Below, one piece after another: positions 1-12,400 of a stretch of 64,000 nt of DNA; position 1 is the first letter of the stretch; each line of letters starts with the position of its first letter. Under the pieces are notes generated by a model that made no database searches, was not told where the DNA came from, and was given only the letters and a program-made list of their open reading frames with translations. The stretch comes from Sarcophilus harrisii (Eukaryota > Chordata > Mammalia > Dasyuromorphia > Dasyuridae), in NCBI RefSeq assembly GCF_902635505.1, contig NC_045429.1:432539669-432603668 (forward strand), written 5' to 3'. A program made the position numbers and the translations under genes.

Positions 1-328
1 GCCCTCTGCAACTGTTAGAGATGGTGTGAGCCGGTATGGGGATGGATCCACTGGCCTTCTGCAGGTTGGGTCAGATGATCTTTACACTTCTGTCCAATCC
101 TAAGGGTTTGTGGAGGCAGATCCTGTGTAGATTGCCTGTTGTCATGATTTCAGTTGGAGTTTCCATCATTTCAAAAAAGAGGGGCTTCCATCATTGGCTT
201 TCTCTGCTCATATTCCTCAAAGATTTCCCTTTTAACTAGCTTCTTCCCCAGCCTTCCCCCTTCCTCTGTGAATCCCGCAATAGTGAGGTTTCTGTGATTA
301 ATGACCACAATAATCATGTGTTTTGCAG
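1..328 (+). other. C17orf75 intron, 3' part; nothing recognised
   Basis: This is the tail of the intron before the first visible exon. It ends in TTTTGCAG at 321-328, a normal acceptor. I see no repeat or further exon here. Confidence 0.6.
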
Positions 329-409
329 GTCACCAACACAACGTGGGGACAGTGATGATGGAAGTCCAGGGAACCTGACTTTGGAAACTCCTTCTGCCAC
401 AGACTTCAG
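329..409 (+). CDS. C17orf75: C17orf75 exon (likely exon 2)
   Basis: The acceptor is TTTTGCAG and the donor is CAG|gtaaag. The exon begins with the last base of a split codon and ends with AG of a Ser codon. It encodes TQRGDSDDGSPGN and TLETPSATDF, matching the human stretch QQRGDSEDGSP. The segment is acidic, Ser-rich and probably disordered. Confidence 0.93.
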
Positions 410-3400
410 GTAAAGTCAGCGTTTCTTTTCCTGTCTCTAGTGCAGTTTTGACTGTAGAAACCAGAAATCTTGATTTTTTCCATTGAGTAATTCCTCTGTC
501 AGACATATAAACCTACTTTCTTCCTAAGAACCTAGACCTCTATTTTCTAATACTGTGAATTGGGCAGGTCAATAAACATTTACTTATTAAATGTCTACTA
601 TGGGCCAGGCATTGTACTAAGCAAAGGGAATACAAAGAAAGGCCAGAGTCAGTCCCTGCCCTGGCAGGTTCACAGTCCAAAGGGAGGTCCATATAATGTT
701 TGTATCACTAGTAATTGGACACGAATTTGTTCTCTCTCGGTTTCTGGGATCACATGTGGGATTTCAGTGATTGGATTTAAATGCTCTGTGAACATTGCTG
801 CAAGAGGTAATTAGTGAGTGGCCCGAAGGGTAGAAGCTGGCTTTGGAGCCAGGAGGGCCTGTCTCGGACTCATCCTGGGCCTGTGGCCCTGGGGAAGCCC
901 CTTGATCCCAAGGCCAGTGGTGTCAAACTCATGCAGAAATGGGAGCCACTAAATCATATATAAAAATTGCTACAGGCTACATGGTAACTTAGAAATCTCA
1001 TTTTAACATTAACAGTCCTTTTGTTGTATTTTTATTTTATGAAATGTTTCCCAATTACATTTTTATCTGCTTCATACCATACTCGGGCCACATTGGATGA
1101 GACCCTGGAACCTTGTATTTGACAATTCTGCTCCAGATGGCTAAAGATTATAAGTTACAGAATATCACCTGCAGTGGTAGAGGGATTTTTTATTGTCTGA
1201 CAGTCCCCTATATCAGTGAGTTTGCAGGTCCAGTCCCTCCCTATCAGAATTGTTCCAAATTTCATTTTATAATTTTGCTTTTCATACTCTACTCTGTATG
1301 AGCTTGGGCCATTATCCTGGAGTTTGTGGTATACTGTTGGTTGTGAGAGCCTCTTGTCCAGGCTCCTTGTTTTTATAGAGAAGAGACCCGAGGCTCAGAG
1401 GTTCTGGAGGAAGCCCAGCCCCATGTTTTATGTGCAGCTGGGGGGGATAAGCCCAAGGTCACACAGTCCTGTGAAAGGCCCGGAGAGCATCACACACCAC
1501 GGCCAGCACCCCGCATCCCCTCACCGCCTGCATTGGCCAGAGCTGAGATTGGAATTCCGCTCTGGTGCAGGGATCGCAGTGAGCCTCAGGATCCGAGTGG
1601 AGGATGTTCTTTTTCTGACTTGGTGTGAGCAGGATTGGGCCGGACCCTCCCAGAACTTACCTTCCCTGCACTCCTGTGGTCTCAGCCTGCCCTTTCTGGG
1701 GCAGCCCTCCCTCCAGCCCTCACCTCTGTGACTTTGCCCCATTCTTTCTTGCATCTTTACCCACTCCCCAGCCTGGCTACAGACCATGGACACATTCACA
1801 GATTTCCAGTTCTGAATTTCGTGCTGGATCCTTCTCCCCCTCAGATTGTTGCTCTTTTGTGTTCCGGGAATGCCGTTGCTGTCACTTCTCCATGATGTAG
1901 TTCCTTCGTGGGCCATTGTAATCTAGCTTCCATCCCTGCTGGGCTCCAGAAATAGATCTCCCCAAGGTCAGCAGGAACCTTTTTTTCCCTCTTGTATTCT
2001 TCTCCTGCTTCTCTCTGAGGCATTTGGCACTGACTCCCCTCCAGGCCCCCCCTCCCCCGGACCCCTTCCCTTGGCTTCTGGAACATTGCATCCTCGGGGT
2101 CTCCTTCCTGTCTGTCCCTTCTCTGTCTCCTTTTTTCTTCCCTTTGTCCTTGATAAGGGCTTTCCCTGCAAGCTCTCTCTTGAACCTTTTCTCTTTATCT
2201 AAGTTCCCTCCTCTGCCCTTTTCATGGGTATCACCGCCTGGCCGGAGATTCCCAAATCTCCAAGCTCTCCCCCAGCCTCTCCCAGAGCTCTGGGCCCATC
2301 TTTCCAGCTGCCTTACTCCCCCTTGATGTCATGTCCCACTCCAGGACTCATCTTCCCCAGACCTGCCCTCCTCCATTTTTGCCTTTGGTACCTCCAGCCT
2401 CGCTGTCACCCGGCTCAGAACTTTGGAGACGCTTTGAAGTTCCCTCCTTCATTCGTCACTGCCTGCTGAGTCTCTGCTCCAGCTCTTGCTAATCCCAAAG
2501 CATCCTTTCTCGTTCAGACACTTGCTGCTTCTCCCTGAGCCTCTGCGATAGCCTCCCACCCAGAGTCTCCTCCTCCAACCTGTTTTTGGCTGTCCTGCCC
2601 TGCGCTAGTGAGCTTTAATGCCCCCTCGGGTTGGGTACTTCTTGAGCTCAGGGATCTGAAGTGGCTCCCTTTCTCCTACCCAAAGACACATGATTTCTGA
2701 GCCTGTGTGATGTTCCTTCCTAGGGATGCAGCCTGCCCTGGTCTCTGTTTCCCAGGCTCAGAATGCTTTCCTTCATCCTCCCCACCTCCTGCCTTCCTTC
2801 GAGCGTCCTCTCCTTTGGGGAGCTCTTTCTTCTCCCCAGCCCCTGCGCTCTGCAGTGACCCTCTGTTTATTCTGTGTACAACTTCTGTGTGTAGAGTCCT
2901 TTGCATGTCACCTCCTCCATGAGAACAAGACCTTGGAGATAAGGGCCATGTTTTTCCTTTGTTTGTACTTCCCAGCATTAAGCATGGTGCCCGGTACATA
3001 AGTACTTAATAAGTGATTGTTGATGAACTGAACAATCCTTCGGTCAAGGGCCCCTGCCCTTGAATTTCCATTCATCTTTTCAGCCTCTGCTCTCTCTATT
3101 GCATCTACTCTACCTCTTAAACTGGAGAAATCTTAGTGACATTCTTGCTCTGGTCTTTCTCATCTCAGTGTTTTAAAAAAAATATCTTTTTATTTTTCAA
3201 AATACAAGCAAAGATAGTTTTCAACATCTACCCTTGCAAATTTTTCTTCCTCCCTCCCACCTCCCTTCCCTCTTAGATAGCAAGTAACCTAATACAGGTT
3301 ACACTTGTGTAATTCTTCTAAAAATACTGCCACATGCATTTCACTGTACAAGAAAGATCTGATCAAAAGGGGGAAAAATGAAGGAAAAAAATCAGACCAG

Positions 3401-6400
3401 CAACAAAAAAAGTGAAAATACTATATTGTGATCCACTCCCATAGTTCTCTCTCTAGATGCATATGGCTCTCTCCATCACAAGTCTATTGGAATTGCCTTG
3501 AATCATGTCATTGTTGAAAAGAGCCATGTCCATCAGAATTGATCATCGTATAATCTTCTTGTTGCCATGTACACTCATCATTTCTTGTAGAACAATAATA
3601 TTCCATTACATTCATATCTCATAACTTATTAAACCATTCCTTAACTGATGATCAGTTTCTAGTTCCTTGCCACAGCAAAAAGGTTTGCTACAAACATCTT
3701 TGTACTTGTGGGTCCCTTTTCCCTCTTTTATGATCTCTTTGGGATGCAGACCCAGTAGAGACACTGATGGATCAAAGGATCAAAGATCACAGTTTGATAG
3801 CCCTTGGAGCTTAGTTCCAAATTGCTTTCATGATTGGATTTTTTCACAATTCCATCAACAATGCATCAGTGTCCCAGTTTTCTCACATCTTTATCTTTAT
3901 CTTTTCCTGTCATCTTAGCCAGTCTGAGAGGTGTGAGGTGTGAGGTGAGAGGGCCTCCTTACCACTTTCCCTTCTAGGCCTGCCCACAGTTCTCCCCAAG
4001 AAGCCCAGCAGAAAGGGATGCCTCCTTCCTTGGATTGCCCCCAGCATTTTGCCAGGGATTCTCTTAGAGTTATCTGTGGAAATGACCATTCCCTTCCCCT
4101 GCCCCATTGGATAGTAAATTCTTTGGGAGTAGTTGGTGTCTGTTGTGCTTCTACCATAGAACTTGGTGTGCCTGATGGGTGCTTATGCAGTGATTGATTA
4201 ATTGAATTTCATCTGGACTCAAATTTGAGATTTTTGCTTTTTATTTCCTACAGAAAACTCATTTGACCAAATGTTTGAAACTAGCTTTTGACTTCATGAA
4301 TGGTGGTACGGAAAGTGGTTGGCGTGGTCACCGAATTAACCCCCATGACACCAAGTAAACAGCATAGAGCAGGGGTCTTTAACCTAGAGTCTGCAAATTT
4401 TTAAAGAATATTTTGGTAACGCTATTTCATTATGATTGACTTCTTTTTTTCGTCCTTTATATTTTAAGCACTTAAAACATTTTCTAGAGAAGGGGCATAT
4501 TTGGCTTTCCTAGATTGCTGCCAAAGGGTCCATGCTGCATAAAGGCTATAAGAATCTCTGGCAAAGAGACAGACAGTAGACAGCAGTGGATAGAGTAGTC
4601 TATTATCCTGGCTTCTAATGTTGCCTCAGATATGTCCTAGCTGGATGACTTTGGCAGTTCACTTAGTCTCTGTGTAAAATGACAGGCTTGGGTTTGATAA
4701 CTTGTGGCCCTTCCCAACTCTAAGGCCATGCAGTTCTACACATCCCCTCCCTGAAAATCATCCTAGCTTCCTCAGACGTTCGACTTTACTTGTCATTGCA
4801 AATCCCAAACTCCCTTGGCAAGGAACAAATTAATAACACGTATAGACATGCATACACATACACATACACATACACACATATGTCTTTTATTTTGTTTGTT
4901 TCTTTTAAAAGCCTTTCCTTGGTAGACACTAATTTGCCATCGGAAGCAGAGCCAGAGCTCCGGAGTGCCATTGCTAAGCGTCTGTCCAAAGGAGCTGTCT
5001 TTGAAGGGTTGGGTAATGTTACATCAGTGGAGCTGAGGTAAGGACTGGGACGTGAGCCTGAGCCACGTGATGGAGGGGATAAGCAGTTCCCTCCGGGCCA
5101 GATCTTAGCTGACAAGTACTTGGCTGACTCTATGTCTAGCCCATCTTGATCACTGCAAGGAAATTGTGACTCTTGATTCACCCCCCCTTAATTAGTTTAT
5201 TAAGTTAATACTAGCAATCCACTTAACCTTTCCCTTTCAAGTATTTAATGTAAGACATGATAAGGAGGTGGGCAGATTCCCAATGCAGATAATAGATGAA
5301 GCTGAGCAGCTAAATGAGATGCATGTTGGTCACAAGATGAGTCACCAGCCTTTGACTTTTTTTTTTACTCCCTCTTGCCACTCTTCTTTCCCAGTCTTCC
5401 AGATTCCCGGGTTGGTTGCTATTATTGCCTTTTCCAGCAAGACAAACCGCTTCTAGAAACAGCGACTACAGAGTCTGTACCTGACACAGCTGAATATATA
5501 GTGTGTTTTTTAGGAGGATCTGAAAAAGGACTTGAGCTATATCCTTTTCTTTGTCTCTGAAAATGGCAGGAAGGCCAAGGCAGAAGAATAAAACAGAAGA
5601 TGGATTTCCATTGACTTTTCATCCTCACAGTTTTACAGTATCATTACCATAAGCTTTCATTCATTTTATTTTTAAAAATTCACATTATTAATTAATGAGA
5701 TGGAAAAGTATATATTAAATAGCCTTAGGGAGAGGGTAGAGAAGTCAATGAAAGCTTCCTTTGCCCTGAACAATTGGGGATTTAGGAAGCTGCTGGCTGG
5801 CTGGGGAAGGGATATAGGTGAGGAAAAGGAAGTCATCCTCCAGATGCTTTATTAATTTTTAAAAATTAACAGCACAATTTCTGGTCCATTTAGGTACTTT
5901 AAAATGCTTGTTGATTACCTTATTAAATATTTTATTGAAAGCAAACATCAATATTAACCTCTAAACTCTTTTGTGACTTTTTACATATAAATTAAGTAAA
6001 TTCAACACATACACTATTAATACCTTTGGGTCTTTCCTCTTAAATTTCCAATAGGATTCTCTGGCAATTTGTGTTTAATCACTTTTTAAAAATGTTTAAT
6101 TTTTAATTAATGTTTAATGTTGATTTTTTTAAAAAATCACTCACTTTCAACCCACTCTCTTTTATAACAAATAAATAAAATTTAGCAAAACAGATATATT
6201 AACAATGTATTAAATATAAATATAAATAATATTAACAATGTATTAAATATAAACAATGTATTAACAGTGTCTGAAAATGTATCTTTTATTTTGTACCTGT
6301 AACCCAACCACTTTTTGCCAAGAAGCAATCCTCTTCATAGTTATTCCTCTGAAACCATGATTGGTAGCTAAATTGATTAGAATTTTGAATTGATTTTCTT

Positions 6401-9400
6401 TACATTACTATAGTTATTGTATAAATTACCTATGAAAAATTAATTCACTTTTCCTTTTATAATTGTAGTTAGCGTGTGTTCTATTCCTCTTGTTCTTATT
6501 TTTTCCACTTTCTTTTTTTTTATAATGGACTTTTTAGATTTCTTTGTATTTCTTGTATACATGTCCATTCTCATTACATTACAATATTTCTTTCATTGAT
6601 CATAGCATAAGTTAACCATTTCCCTATGGTTAGACATTTAAGTTATTTCCAATTTTTTGTTTTGTTTTGTTTTTTACAATTACATATAAGATTGTTGATG
6701 AAAATATTTGAATAGATTATTCCTTATTTTTGCCATTGATAAAACTCTCAGGATAAATTTCCAACAGTGAAATTATTGGGTCAGAGTTTATGGTGATTTT
6801 TGTAACTTTTACTACCCATTAGATTACTTTTCCAAGAGATTTTACAAACTTGTAATTCTACCAGCAATGAATGAGTGGACCCATTTCTTCACAGTCCCTC
6901 CAGAATTATGTTTGGTTTTTATTTGTTTTTGTCCACTTGTTGGCTATGAGGGATACTTCAAAGATCATCATTAGTAAGGCTGAGTGTTTTTTTTCTTTCT
7001 TTTTTTTTTTCCTTTTTATTTTTTATTTAATAGCCGTTTATTTACAGGATATATACATGGGTAACTTTACAGCATTAACAATTGCCAAACCTCTTGTTCC
7101 AATTTTTCACCTCTTACCCCCACCCACCCCCCCCTAGATGGCAGGATGACCAGTAGATGTTAAATATATTAAAATATAAATTAGATACACAATAAGTATA
7201 CCTGACCAAAACGTTATTTTGCTGTACAAAAAGAATCAGACTCTGAAATATTGTACAATTAGCTTGTGAAGGAAATCAAAAATGCAGGTGTGCATAAATA
7301 TAAGGATTGGGAATTCAATGTAATGGTTTTTAGTCATCTCCCAGAGTTCTTTTTCTGGGCATAGCTAGTTCAGTTCATTACCGCTCCATTAGAAATGATT
7401 TGGTTGATCTCGTTGCTGAGGATGGCCTGATCCATCAGAACTGGTCATCATATAGTATTGTTGTTGAAGTATATAATGATTTCCTGGTCCTGCTCATTTC
7501 ACTCAGCATCAGTTCATGTAAGTCTCTCCAGGCCTTTCTGAAATTATCCTGTTGGTCATTTTTTTTTTTTTTTTTTTTTTAAATTTAATAGCCTTTTATT
7601 TACAGGATATATACATGGGTAACTTTACAGCATTAACAATTGCCAAACCTCTTGTTCCAATTTTTCACCTCTACCCCCACCCCTCCCTAAATGGCAGGAT
7701 GACCAGTAGATGTTAAATATATTAAAATATAACTTAGATACACAATAAGTATACATGACCAAAACATTATTTTGCTGTACAAAAGAATCAGTATCTGAAT
7801 TATTGTACAATTAGCTTTGAAGGAAATCAAAAATGCATGTGTGCATAAATATAAGGGATTAGAATTCAATGTAATGGTTTTAGTCATCTCCCAGAGTTCT
7901 TTTCTGGGTATAGCTAGTTCAGTTCATTACTGTTCCATTAGAAATGATTTGGTTGATCTCGTTGCTGAGGATGGCCTGATCCATCAGAACTGGTCATCAT
8001 CTAGTATTGTTGTTGAAGTATATAATGATCTCCTGGTCCTGCTCATTTCTTTTTTTTTTTTTTTTTTTTTTATTTAATAGCCTTTTATTTACAGGATATA
8101 TACATGGGTAACTTTACAGCATTAACAATTGCCAAACCTCTTGTTCCAATTTTTCACCTCTTACCCCCCACCCTCCCTAAATGGCAGGATGACCAGTAGA
8201 TGTTAAATATATTAAAATATAACTTAGATACACAATAAGTATACATGACCAAAACATTATTTTTCTGTACAAAAGAATCAGACTCTGAATTATTGTACAA
8301 TTAGCTTGTGAAGGAAATCAAAAATGCAGGTGTGCATAAATATAGGGATTAGGAATTCAATGTAATGGTTTTAGTCATCTCCCAGAGTTCTTTTTCTGGG
8401 TATAGCTAGTTCAGTTCATTACTGCTCCATTAGAAATGATTTGGTTGATCTCGTTGCTGAGGGTGGCCTGATCCATCAGAACTGGTCATCATCTAGTATT
8501 GTTGTTGAAGTATATAATGATCTCCTGGTCCTGCTCATTTCACTCAGCATCAGTTAGTTAAGTCTCTCAGGCCTTTCTGAAATCATCCTGTTGGTCATTT
8601 CTTACAGAACAGTAATATTCCATAATTTTCATATACCACAATTTATTCAGCCATTCTCCAACTGATGGACATCCATTCAGTTTCCAGTTTCTAGCCACTA
8701 CAAAAAGGGCTGCCACAAACATTCGTGCACATACAGGTCCCTTTCCTTCTTTATAATCTCTTTGGGATATAATCCCAGTAGTAACACTGCTGGATCAAAG
8801 GGTATGCACAGTTTGATAACTTTTTGAGCATAGTTCCAAACTACTCTCCAAAATGGTTGGATTCGTTCACAACTCCACCCTGTTGGTCATTTCTTACAGA
8901 ACAGTAATATTCCATAATTTTCATATACCACAATTTATTCAACCATTCTGCAACTGATGGACATCCATTCAGTTTCCAGTTTTTAGCCACTACAAAAAGG
9001 GCTGCCACAAACATTTGTGCGCATACAGGTCCCTTTCCCTTCTTTATAATCTCTTTGGGATATAATCCCAGTAGGCTGAGTGTTTTTTAAAGTGATTATC
9101 AACAATTTGCTTTTCTTCTTTTTAAAACTTTCTGTTCAAATCCTTTGACTTTAAATTCCTTTTTTCATTGAGTGTCTTCCTTTCTCTGAGTCATTTAAGG
9201 GGTGTTACTGCCCATGAGATGGTAATAGGAACCTGTGATTTCAGTAGTAGAGAGAATTCTCAGGTGAGGAAAGTTTGACCTGATGAGCTCAGTACCACTA
9301 TTACCTTCAGGCTGAGGGAGCCAAGTACAGCAACAAGAGGTTAAGTGGGCTCGCTTATCCTAGTCCAGTACAGGAGATGCTGGGGGAGGACTGGAATCCA

Positions 9401-12400
9401 ATGAGCTCTGCAGCCACCAGGCCTCTGGTTATTTTCCAAAGGCTACTTTTTGGGGTTGTTTTAATTCATAGTGTTTGTAAACTGAGAGGTTTTATATTTT
9501 ATTTTGAAAGCCAGAACAGCATCTTGGTTTATCTCTTATTAGTATTTATTTATTTATCATTATTATCACTAAGCAGCTAGGTGGCACAGTGACTGAGCAG
9601 CACACAACCTAGAGTCAGGAAGGCCTGAGTTAAAACCTAGGCTCAGAGACTAGCTGTGGGATCCTGGGCAAGGCACTTAATCTCTGACTGCCTTAGTTTC
9701 TTCATCTATAAAATAGTAATAATAGTAGCACAAATGGCCTGGGATTGTTATAAGGATAAAATGAGATACTGCAAAGTATTTTGCAGACCTTAAAGTGCCA
9801 TGTAAATGCTAGCTGTCACTTTTATTATTTATTATTATTATTCCTTAAGGTCATACTTTCAGACTTGAGTTGGACAGATACATCCAAGGCCTGAAGACAA
9901 ATGTGGATGGCAAGGTAAAAAGCCTGATTTCATCCTTCTTAAGCATGGGAGATTAATACTATTGGATGTCATGGTTCTGCTCTATTTGCAGAACATTTCC
10001 AGGTGGCCATCAAGAATCCTCAATATATGTTGCTCTAAGGCAGACAGGGAGTTCACTACTGAGGCAAAGCAAATCCACCAGCCCTGTGTGTTCCAGATTA
10101 TGGCTCTGCTGCTTTCCCTTTCAACTAAATGTTGGTGATTCAGCTCATCCAATGAGATGACATGTGAATGATGCCCACTGAACATGTGGAATCAGGGGTC
10201 CCAGCTACTCAGTGCTCCTGCTGCTCCTACAGCCTTGCCCCCCCCAACTCAGACATCACTGCAGAAGGAGGGGACTGTTCTGGGGTCAGTCACAGAAACT
10301 GGAGATGTATTCCCTGAATCCCAGTGCTTCCCTAAGAACCCTTCTATGGCTCTCTTCTACTAATGGATTTAAACCTTTTTTGAAGCAATTTTGCTGCTTT
10401 GGCTTCTAGCACCTCTTTGAGTAATAGTATGACTTGTTCCATGGGGCAGAATGGATTCTGGAGAGGGATGGGGGAAGGATGACTTGTAATACAATAATAT
10501 GGGTCAGTTGCTCAAGTGATCTGGTTAGGAAGATGATCTTTCATGGATAAAGGTCTCTGAGGGGAATGTGAGAACAGTACCAGGATGTCAACATTGGGAA
10601 TATACCTCCTGGTTTGTACAACCATCCCATCTTCCCCTTTGAATGATGGCCATCTCAGATGAAAAAATGACAAGGAACACCTTAAATTTCATCCCTTTAA
10701 ATAAACAATGTTTATGGTAGTTTCTGTTTTAGGCTTTTTTTTTAGTCCTTTTTCTAGATTAAAATTTTTAAAAAATTAGGAACTTAATGAACATTAATCA
10801 TTTTACAAGCAATGACAGAAAAGTAGGATTGCATATGAAACTACAAACCTTTGTTATGTACAACTGCTTTTTTTTAAAGTATATTTAACATTAAAAATTT
10901 AACATGATTAAAATTTAAAATGATTAAAAGCCAGGCACAGTAGTGGCACATAGCTGGTTACTGGGGAGGTTGAAATTGGTAGATCTCTTGAGCTCAGAAG
11001 TTCTGAGCTATTGTGGGCTAAACCCAATCAGTGCTGCACTAATCATGGTATCAGTATGGTGAAGCTCCTGGGAACAGGGTCCATCAGGTTGTCTTAAGAG
11101 GGACAGATGGGCCCAGATCAGAAAACAGAACCAGTCAAAGCTCCTGTGTCAATCACAGTGTAACCAGCCTGTGAGTAGACTGCACTCCAGTACAGACTGA
11201 TAGAGAAAACCAGTCTGTAACCAAAAGCTTTGTAGTACCATAACAGCTCAATTTGTTAGTGCCTTCTGAACGTCATTTGCACTCAATACTTCATTTTACA
11301 AGCAAAATTTCTTACTAAAACTTACTCTTCTGGGAAGGATAAATGTCCGCACTGGAAAGTGTTTATCCAGCAGGTCTTATTATTGTCAGCAATGTTGAGA
11401 CAGTGTTACATCTTAGTTAAAATGGGATCTATCACGGTCAACAATATTGAGACAGACAGTATTACATTTTTGTCAAAATGTTCAATGATAGCATTTTATT
11501 CTGTGTATATATAGGAAGTTAGCTCGGAAGCCTGCACCAAATCCTATCTTAGCAATTGGTTTGAGGCGGCTGTATGCCCAATCCAGAGAGTCGTGAATCT
11601 CTTTCAAGAGAAGCTTACCTTTCTCCTGCATGCTGTAAGTATCAATATATACATTTCATTTATTGGCAGCTGGTTGACAAGGTCTATGAAAGGTTTACAG
11701 ACATTGCTTACATTTATTTTCCATTTGTCCCAAATGTAGCCATCAACAATTCACTTGGAAACTTGAAGTTCAGTTATTCAGTCACTGTCAGTTGCCAATT
11801 GAGGTACCTTCCTAGGATAAATGATTTCACAATAATAATCTCATAAGTACTTTTAAAGAAGATTTATAAACAGAATTAATTCCCTAAGCAGCAGGAGAGG
11901 AGGAGAAAAATACCCTTTTGAGTTCAGAGGATCATAGATCTTTTTAGAGCCAGAAGAAACTTCAGAATTCATCTACATCAACTACTTCATTTTATATGTA
12001 AAGTTACTGTGACTGGGATGAGTTGCCTAAGATCACACAGGGAGTATATGTCAGAGTTAAGATTTGAACTCTGGGCCTCCAACTCAGTGTTGGATTACTC
12101 TAACACAGCTGCTGCTTCCTTCAATGACATCTAGCATTCAGATGGAAACCAGATATTCTGACATTAGCAATGAGGTGTAGTTGAAATCATCTGGATAATT
12201 AGCTGGATTTGTCATCCAGATAATTGTGTGAGGTTGACAAAGACTTGGGTAAATAAGGAACCTTAATCTTTACTGTGTAACAATTGAAAAGACCAAGTCC
12301 TTAAGACACGTACTGTTGTTCAGCACCTTGGGAGAGTGCAGTAAAACACTCAGGATTTGGAATCCAGAGATGGTGTTTCAGATATCAGTTCTGTAGCTTG

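Noticed and set aside
1324-3001. Overlapping ORFs of 80-135 codons on both strands
   Set aside because: They fall in pyrimidine-rich L2 and adjacent sequence, have no family features, and disagree with the C17orf75 splicing pattern.
5395-5402. Alternative acceptor at 5402 (TCTTCCAG) for the C17orf75 exon
   Set aside because: It breaks frame with the previous exon. The acceptor at 5394 gives the same residue spacing as human.
5549-5554. GT donor just after 5549 (TTTG|TCTC region) instead of AT-AC
   Set aside because: It is a poor match to a donor, adds residues absent from the family, and does not join in frame to the next exon.
7817-8077. ORFs in the 7-9 kb L1 block as host genes
   Set aside because: They read the reverse strand of L1 3' UTRs and end in poly-T translated as Phe runs.
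10930-11217. A functional 7SL RNA gene
   Set aside because: It has a deletion in the 5' domain and many decayed positions, with no sign of upstream 7SL promoter elements. It reads as an old retro-copy.
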